64,000 nt of DNA from Arcticimaribacter sp965277835 (GTDB taxonomy: Bacteria; Bacteroidota; Bacteroidia; Flavobacteriales; Flavobacteriaceae): positions 744,001-808,000 of the forward strand of contig OZ255841.1 in the NCBI GenBank assembly GCA_965277835.1, given 5' to 3'. Below are positions 54,714-61,700 of this stretch, in pieces; positions within the stretch are counted from its first letter, which is position 1, and each line of letters opens with the position of its first letter. A model generated the notes under the pieces. It ran no database searches, had not been told where the DNA came from, and saw only the letters and a program-made list of their open reading frames with translations. The position numbers and the translations under genes are program-made.

Positions 54714-55394
54714 ATGGAATCACCATTAGTTTACTTTAAAAATGCTACAATAATTCAAAATAATCAAACGATTTTGGACAATGTTAACCTTGAAGTTAAG
54801 TCTGGGGAATTTGTGTTTCTTATTGGTAAAACCGGAACAGGAAAAAGTAGTCTTATCAAAACTATTTATAGAGATTTACCTCTGCGCAAAGGAATTGGTC
54901 AAGTAACAGGCTATAACTTAAATACAATTAAACAAAAAGAAATTCCTTTTCTAAGACGTGGACTTGGTGTAGTCTTTCAAGATTTTAAACTACTTAATGA
55001 TCGATCAATTTTTGAAAACCTCAATTTTGTTCTAAAAGCTACGGGGTGGAAAAATAAGGATAAAATAAAAACTCGTGTTAAAGGTGTATTATCTATCCTT
55101 GGAATGGAAGGAGTCTCTCATAAATATGCCTTTGAGCTTTCGGGCGGAGAACAACAACGTGTTGCTATTGCACGTGCACTTCTCAACTCACCCAAACTTA
55201 TTATTGCCGATGAGCCCACAGGTAATTTAGACCCTCAAACAAGTTTAGAGATTATGGGGATTTTCAGGAGCCTTCATCAACACGGAATGGCTATTATAAT
55301 GGCTACTCACGATTATAATATGATTGCAAAATTCCCTGGTAAAATATTACGCTGCGATGAAGGGAAAATATACGAGGTTGTACAAAAAGAATAG
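54714..55394 (+). CDS. ftsE: Cell division ATP-binding protein FtsE-like
   Basis: FtsE is the ATPase of the FtsEX complex that activates septal peptidoglycan amidases through EnvC-like factors. The 226-residue product has Walker A GKTGTGKSSL, Q-loop VFQDFKLL, the signature LSGGEQQRVAIARALLNSP, and Walker B plus D-loop LIIADEPTGNLDP. The final H-loop is MATHDYNMI. FRSLHQHGMAIIMATHDY fits FtsE better than LolD, but ftsX is not adjacent, so the assignment is a close homologue call. It is convergent with typA across 22 bp. Confidence 0.85.
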   Translation: MESPLVYFKNATIIQNNQTILDNVNLEVKSGEFVFLIGKTGTGKSSLIKTIYRDLPLRKGIGQVTGYNLNTIKQKEIPFLRRGLGVVFQDFKLLNDRSIFENLNFVLKATGWKNKDKIKTRVKGVLSILGMEGVSHKYAFELSGGEQQRVAIARALLNSPKLIIADEPTGNLDPQTSLEIMGIFRSLHQHGMAIIMATHDYNMIAKFPGKILRCDEGKIYEVVQKE

Positions 55395-55416
55395 TTAATC
55401 CAAATAATAGGGTTCC

Positions 55417-57213
55417 CTAATTTGATCTGCGCTTACGCTCGTTTTCATCTAAATAAACTTTGCGCAAACGAAGATGGCTAGGGGTAACTTCTACATATTC
55501 ATCCTCCTGAATATATTCTAAGGCTTCTTCTAACGAAAACTTAATCGGAGGTGCCAAACGTACTTTATCATCAGCACCCGATGAACGTACATTAGATAGC
55601 TTCTTAGTTTTGGTAACATTCACAACCATATCGTCTCCTCTTGAGTTTTCTCCTATTACCTGACCTGTATAAATTTCTTCATTAGGGTAAACAAAAAACT
55701 TTCCGCGCTCTTGTAGTTTATCTAACGAATAAGGAATTGCATTTCCTTTTTCCATTGAAATAAGAGAGCCATTATTACGCCCAGGTATTTCGCCTCTAAA
55801 AAGACTAAACTCTTTAAATCTGTGATTTACAATAGCTTCGCCTGCTGTCGCTGTTAATAACTGATTTCGTAAACCTATAATCCCTCTCGAGGGAATTAAA
55901 AACTCGCAAGTCATACGTGTCCCTTTAGGCTGCATACTTAGCATTTCTCCTTTTCTAAGTGTTACTATTTCAATTGCTTTTCCCGAAAAATTTTCTGGTA
56001 AATCTATAGTTAACTCTTCAATAGGCTCGTGTTTTTTACCGTCTATCTCTTTAATAATTACCTGAGGTTGACCTATTTGAAGTTCGTAGCCCTCTCTTCT
56101 CATGGTTTCAATTAAAATGGAAAGATGCAATACTCCTCTCCCAAAGACAATAAACTTATCTGCCGAATCCGTTTCTTGCAAACGCATAGCAAGATTTTTT
56201 TCTAGCTCTTTTTCTAATCGGTCTTTTATATGCCTTGACGTTACAAATTTTCCGTCTTTCCCAAAGAAAGGCGAGTCGTTAATGGTAAACAACATACTTA
56301 TTGTTGGCTCATCTATAGCAATGGTCGGAAGTGCTTCGGGTTCTAAAGCATCTGCCACCGTATCTCCAATTTCAAAATCTTCTAAACCTACTATAGCACA
56401 AATGTCTCCAGCATTTACCTCTTCAACAAGTTTCCTGCCTAAACCATCGAATAAATTAAGTTCCTTAATACGTGACTTTATAATGCTTCCATCCCTCTTA
56501 ACAAGGCTAACTACCGTATTTGATTTTAACGTACCTCGCTGTAAACGACCAATAGCGATTCGTCCTGTGTAAGAAGAAAAATCCAAAGATGTAATTAACA
56601 TTTGAAGCGAGCCTTCTTCTACCTTAGGGCTAGGGATATGCTCTAAAACCGTGTCTAATAGTGGCTCTATATTATCTGTTTTTATTTTATGATCATCGCT
56701 CATCCAATTATGCTTGGCAGAACCATATATTGTCGGAAAATCTAACTGCCATTCTTCTGCACCCAACTCAAACATTAAATCGAAAACAGACTCGTTCACT
56801 TCTTCAGGGGTACAATTCTCTTTATCAACTTTGTTTATAACAACTATAGGTTTCAATTTTAATTGAATTGCTTTTTGCAGTACAAAACGTGTTTGAGGCA
56901 TAGGGCCTTCAAAAGCATCTACCAAAAGTAGAACGCCGTCCGCCATATTTAAAACCCGTTCGACTTCTCCGCCAAAGTCAGCGTGACCAGGCGTATCTAT
57001 TATATTAATCTTAGTGTCTTTATATAGTACAGATATATTCTTAGATAGAATTGTTATTCCGCGCTCGCGCTCTAAATCGTTATTATCTAAAATTAAATCC
57101 CCTGTACTTTCATTTGTTCTAAAAAGTTGGCAATGATGCATAATTTTATCTACCAAGGTTGTTTTCCCATGATCGACATGAGCAATAATTGCAATATTCT
57201 TAATTTTAGACAT
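55417..57213 (-). CDS. typA: Ribosome-associated GTPase TypA/BipA
   Basis: TypA is an EF-G-like GTPase that helps ribosome assembly and stress growth. The 598-residue product has G1 AHVDHGKTTLVDK, G2/G3 ERGITILSKN and DTPGHADFGGEVERV, and G4 VINKVDK. The BipA-specific C-terminal region includes PSRGIIGLRNQLLTATAGEA and the closing ALEYIQEDEYVEVTP. Length is normal. A minus-strand -7 match (TATATTTG, 57236-57243) lies 22 bp upstream of the ATG. Confidence 0.97.
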   Translation of the reverse strand: MSKIKNIAIIAHVDHGKTTLVDKIMHHCQLFRTNESTGDLILDNNDLERERGITILSKNISVLYKDTKINIIDTPGHADFGGEVERVLNMADGVLLLVDAFEGPMPQTRFVLQKAIQLKLKPIVVINKVDKENCTPEEVNESVFDLMFELGAEEWQLDFPTIYGSAKHNWMSDDHKIKTDNIEPLLDTVLEHIPSPKVEEGSLQMLITSLDFSSYTGRIAIGRLQRGTLKSNTVVSLVKRDGSIIKSRIKELNLFDGLGRKLVEEVNAGDICAIVGLEDFEIGDTVADALEPEALPTIAIDEPTISMLFTINDSPFFGKDGKFVTSRHIKDRLEKELEKNLAMRLQETDSADKFIVFGRGVLHLSILIETMRREGYELQIGQPQVIIKEIDGKKHEPIEELTIDLPENFSGKAIEIVTLRKGEMLSMQPKGTRMTCEFLIPSRGIIGLRNQLLTATAGEAIVNHRFKEFSLFRGEIPGRNNGSLISMEKGNAIPYSLDKLQERGKFFVYPNEEIYTGQVIGENSRGDDMVVNVTKTKKLSNVRSSGADDKVRLAPPIKFSLEEALEYIQEDEYVEVTPSHLRLRKVYLDENERKRRSN

Positions 57214-57310
57214 TCAGTTTTATTTTAAAATCGCGCAAATATACCTTATATATTTAGCTTTTATGTAAAATTTAAAGGTTTTCAATCCTTCGTTGATTAC
57301 CTAAAAACTA

Positions 57311-57318
57311 TACTTTTG
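57311..57318 (+). promoter_or_regulatory. -7 element (TACTTTTG) for kdsA
   Basis: TACTTTTG matches TAnnTTTG and ends 11 bp before the kdsA ATG. The nearest TTG (57295-57297) is only 13 bp upstream, shorter than usual. Confidence 0.45.
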
Positions 57319-57329
57319 TAAAAAAAAGC

Positions 57330-58148
57330 ATGGATTTCTCAAAACTTCCTAATATAAATCACCCTAATAGTAGTCAGTTTTTTTTGTTAGCCGGTCCTTG
57401 TGCTATAGAAAGCGAAGCCATGGCATTTGAAATTGCTGAAAAGATTTTGGCGATTACTACTAAATTTGAAATCCCTTTTGTTTTCAAAGGCAGTTTTAAA
57501 AAAGCTAATCGTAGCCGTATCGACAGTTTTACGGGTATAGGCGATGTGCAAGCTCTTGAAATTCTTAAAAAAGTAGGGCAAAAACTAAATATACCTACAA
57601 TAACCGATATTCACGAAGTTGAAGATGCTGCAAAAGCAGCTAACTATGTTGATGTGCTTCAGATACCTGCTTTTTTGGTTCGACAAACTGACTTGGTTGT
57701 TGCTGCTGCAAAAACAGGAAAAGTTATAAACCTAAAAAAAGGGCAGTTTATGAGTCCCGAAAGTATGCAATTTGCAGTGCAAAAAGTAAAAGATAGCGAC
57801 AATAACTCTGCTTGGATTACCGACAGAGGTACTCAATTTGGCTACACCGATTTAATTGTAGATTTTAGAGGTGTTCCTACAATGCGTTCTATTGCCCCAA
57901 CTGTTCTCGATGTTACACACTCGCTACAACAACCCAACCAAGCTTCGGGTGTTACGGGAGGTCGCCCCGAATTAATCGAAACCATAGCCCGTGCAGGTAT
58001 AGTAAACCATGTGGACGGCTTGTTTATCGAAACACACCCGAATCCAAGTTTGGCAAAAAGCGATGGCGCAAATATGTTGCCTTTAGACTTATTAGAAAAA
58101 ATACTCGGAAGGCTAACAGAAATCCGAAAAACAATTAATCGGTTCTAG
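57330..58148 (+). CDS. kdsA: 3-deoxy-8-phosphooctulonate (KDO-8-P) synthase
   Basis: KdsA condenses PEP with arabinose-5-phosphate for the KDO of LPS inner core. The 272-residue product has LLAGPCAIES, the substrate-binding VFKGSFKKANRSRIDSFTG, TDIHEVEDA, LQIPAFLVRQTDL and NLKKGQFMSPE. It also has the C-terminal GLFIETHPNPSLAKSDGANM. Metal-independent forms have Asn at the equivalent of the Cys in PCAIES; the Cys-containing variants bind metal, so type cannot be settled here. It fits with lptD and TamB as LPS machinery. ssrA follows. Confidence 0.96.
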   Translation: MDFSKLPNINHPNSSQFFLLAGPCAIESEAMAFEIAEKILAITTKFEIPFVFKGSFKKANRSRIDSFTGIGDVQALEILKKVGQKLNIPTITDIHEVEDAAKAANYVDVLQIPAFLVRQTDLVVAAAKTGKVINLKKGQFMSPESMQFAVQKVKDSDNNSAWITDRGTQFGYTDLIVDFRGVPTMRSIAPTVLDVTHSLQQPNQASGVTGGRPELIETIARAGIVNHVDGLFIETHPNPSLAKSDGANMLPLDLLEKILGRLTEIRKTINRF

Positions 58149-58168
58149 TCAGTTCTAGGAAAAATAGA

Positions 58169-58176
58169 TACTTTTG
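58169..58176 (+). promoter_or_regulatory. -7 element (TACTTTTG) for ssrA
   Basis: TACTTTTG matches TAnnTTTG 39 bp upstream of mature tmRNA position 1, giving a leader for RNase P to remove. No clear -33 TTG. Confidence 0.5.
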
Positions 58177-58215
58177 TGTCCTTAACAATATTAATTGAAG
58201 TTCTTTGAAAATTAA

Positions 58216-58610
58216 GGGGTCGACTGGTTTTGACAGCAAGACCAATCGGATAGTAAGCATGTCGAGCATTAATTCACAGCTCGTTAATCATGGAATTAAC
58301 CTTTAAATGGCGAAAATAATTACGCTCTAGCTGCATAAAAACTGAATTATAGTAAGTTTATTGCCCAGTCCTAACTAGGTTAGGAAGCAGGATGTCTCTT
58401 GAAAGCCCTTGTTGACGGCGTTCAGAATAGAGGCACCATAAAAGTCAACATCGAAATTTGAGTGTTCCGTTCAAATTTTTCAACTAAAGGAACTAAGGAT
58501 TATATAGGCGGTTTTCAGTCAGTATATTCTCTAAAATCAATTGAAAACTAAACATGTAGAAAATTATTTTATTGCTTGTTTGGACGAGGGTTCGATTCCC
58601 TCCGACTCCA
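58216..58610 (+). ncRNA. ssrA: Transfer-messenger RNA (tmRNA), tag GENNYALAA
   Basis: tmRNA frees stalled ribosomes and adds a degradation tag. The 5' end GGGGTCGACTGGTTTTGACA and the 3' end with T arm GAGGGTTCGATTCCCTC and acceptor CGACTCC+A pair as a tRNA-like domain (acceptor GGGGTCG/CGACTCC, one G-T). The tag frame opens at GGC 58309 and reads Gly-Glu-Asn-Asn-Tyr-Ala-Leu-Ala-Ala then TAA at 58336. The length of 395 nt is normal. CCA is not encoded. Confidence 0.97.
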
Positions 58611-58708
58611 CTAATATACTTTGTAATATATTAACTCTTATTCTTAATAGAGTTTATTGCTACATGGTTATCCCCTATTACTGTTTATTATACAATAATA
58701 AAACCCTT

Positions 58709-58745
58709 ACCCCCTTATTATATTATTAACTAAGGGGGTGTATTT
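58709..58745. terminator. Terminator between ssrA and the convergent repeat gene
   Basis: ACCCCCTTA (58709-58717) pairs with TAAGGGGGT (58731-58739) over a 13-nt loop. It can serve both convergent transcripts. The stretch 58611-58708 holds nothing else that I can see. Confidence 0.7.
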
Positions 58746-58786
58746 TACAAAAACATTCTAAATGATGCTAGGACATTTTAATTGCA

Positions 58787-61700
58787 TCATTGCCTACAAT
58801 CAGTAGCACTACTTATTTGTGCTTGAGTAGGGTTATACGCATTAGCAGATACTGTATATCTTGAAAAAGTCTTACTTGTAAATAGATTGCGAACACTACA
58901 GTAATCTGTGAGAGCTCTATTACCGTTAATATAAAAATCACCTCCTATCGAAGTCAAACTAGAAAACCCATTTAAATTGGTAACAAGTTGATTATTAGTG
59001 ATGTTAAAATCGCCTCCTATTGAAGTTAAACTAGATACTCCAGTTAGACTAGTAAGCTTTGTATTACTAGCTATAAAAAAACCTCCTGTTACTGTAACCA
59101 GGCTAGATAAACCTGTTAGAGTAGTAATACCTACTCTATCTATTCTAATATCCTCTCCTATTGAAGTTAAACTTGACAAACCATTTATATTTGTAAGGGC
59201 TCCATTAACTTGAATATAAAGATCACCTCCTACTGAAGTTAAACTTGACAAGCCATCTACATTAGTGAGTGCACTATTAGTTTGAATATAAAGACCATCT
59301 CCTACGGAAGTTATACCCGACAAACCATTTATATTAGTAAGCGCACTATTATCTCTGAAAGAAAGAACATTTCCTACTGAAGTTAAACTTGACAAGCCAT
59401 CTACATTAGTGAGTGCAGTATTTTTAGTAATAGACAAATGTCTTCCAACTGAGGTTAAATTCGACAAGCCGTCTATATTAACGAGTGCATTATTATTCTG
59501 GATAGTAAGATCTCCAGATACTACTGTAACTAAACCTGATAATCCATTTAAATTAGTAAGCATGTTATTGTTTCTAATAAAAAGAGACCCCACTGAAGTC
59601 AAGCCTGCTAACGCATTTATATTAGTAATTGAAGTTCCACTTATAGTAAGCGTCGCTGTAATTCTTGTATATCCATTGGCACCAAAATTATCTACTTCTT
59701 GTTGGGTAGTTAGATTTATACTACCCTGATAAACATTAGATCTTGTATTAAAACGTCTTATCGTACTACTAGCGACACCACCTCTACTGTCTTTTGCTAT
59801 TACTTGCCAGTAGTAGGTTGTATTTAAACTTAGTGAACTTGCATTATATAGTGTTGTCACAACATTACGTTGTGCTACTGTTGTTAGTGGGTTTGTATTC
59901 CCTAAAAGCACATCATAAGTTACTGTATCTCCATCGGGGTCGGTGCTGGCAGTCCAAGCCAAAGCAGCTGTGTTTGAAGTAGTAAGCGTTGTGCCATTTG
60001 CAGGAGTGCTAAGGCTAGGTACAGTTGGAGGACGGTTTTGGCTTATAGTTCTAGTAGTCGTAAAACTTCTTATCGTACTACTAGCAACTCCGCCTCTACT
60101 GTCTTTTGCTACTACTTGCCAGTAGTAAGTTGTACTTACGGTTAACGAACTTGCATTATATAGTGTTGTTGCAACATTAGGTTGTGCTACTGTTGTTGGC
60201 GGGCTTGTATTCCCTAAAAGCACATCATAGGTTACTGCGCCTCCATTGGGGTCGGTACTGGCAGTCCAAACCAAAGCAGCTGTATTAGTGGTAGTAAGCG
60301 TTGTGCCATTTGCAGGAGTGCTAAGGCTAGGTACTGTTAAAGAAGGCATACAAGTAAGAACACTTCTTATTTGTGCTTGAGTAGGGTTATACGCATTACC
60401 CGATACTGTGTAATTGGAACTTGTAAAGACCTTATTTATAAATGGAGTACGAATACCACAAAAACTAGTTAGAGCGTTATTACCAACTATAGAAAGATAC
60501 AAAATTGACGTTAAATTAGATAAACCATCTAAATTAGCTAAGACATTATTCCTATTTATAAAAAGATTCCCAGTTGAAGTTATATTAGATAAGCCGTTTA
60601 AACTGGTAAGGGCACTATTATCCGACACATTAATTCCTCTCAATGAAGTCGAAGCCAAACTACTAGATAAGCCATCTAAATTAGTTAGAACGTTATTACC
60701 AATTATATCAAGATACCCCCCAATTGAAGTTAAATTAGATAAACCGTTTAAGCTAGCTAAGACATTATTAGACCTAATACTTAAATTAAATGTAACAGAG
60801 GTCAAACTAGATAAACCATCTAAATTAGTTAGAGCGTTATTAAGACTTATAAGAAGCTCTCCAACTGAAGATATATTAGATAAACCGCTTAAATTAGTGA
60901 GGACTGTATTATTGCTAATGTTAATATAACCTACTGAATTTAAGGTCGATAATGCATTTACATTAGTAAAAGTTGTACCAAAAATATTTAAATACCCTCC
61001 TACTGAAGTTAAATTAGACAAGGTATTTAAGTTAGTAATTGAAGACCCAGTTATAGTAAGCGACCCTGTAATACTTGTATATCCTACAAAATTATCTACT
61101 TCTTGTTGCGTACTTAAAACTATACTACCCTGATAAACGTTACTTCTTATATTAAAACTTCTTATTGTACTACTCGCAACTCCGCCTCTACTATCTTTTG
61201 CTACTACTTGCCAGTAGTAGGTTGTACTTATAGTTAACGAACTTGCATTATATAGTGTTGTTGCAACATTACTTTGTGCTACTGTTGTTGGTGGGTTTGT
61301 ATTCCCTAAAAGCACATCATAGGTTACTGTTCCTCCATTGGAGCCAGTGCTCGCAGTCCAAGCCAACGCAGCTGTGCTAGTGGTAGTAAGTGTTGTGCCA
61401 TTTGCAGGAGTGCTAAGGCTAGGTACTGTTAAAGAAGGCATACAAGTAAGAACACTTCTTATTTGTGCTTGAGTAGGATTATACGCATTACCTGTTACTC
61501 TATAACTAGTATTTATAAGTGCAGTACGAAGACCACAAAAATCTGTGAGTTTTGTGTTATTGTCAATAGTTAAATAACCTAATGAAGTTATACTAGATAA
61601 GCCGTTTAAACTGGTAAGGGCATTATTTCTATATATAGAAATAGAATTTAATGAAATCAAACTACTAGCTAAGCCATTTAAATTAGTTAGAGCGTTATTA

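Noticed and set aside
54714..55394. LolD-type lipoprotein exporter ATPase
   Set aside because: Overall motifs fit FtsE better and no LolC/E permease lies nearby; kept as FtsE-like with reduced confidence.
58541..58729. Plus-strand frame of 62 codons at the end of ssrA
   Set aside because: It lies within the tmRNA tRNA-like domain and its terminator region; the RNA structure explains the sequence.
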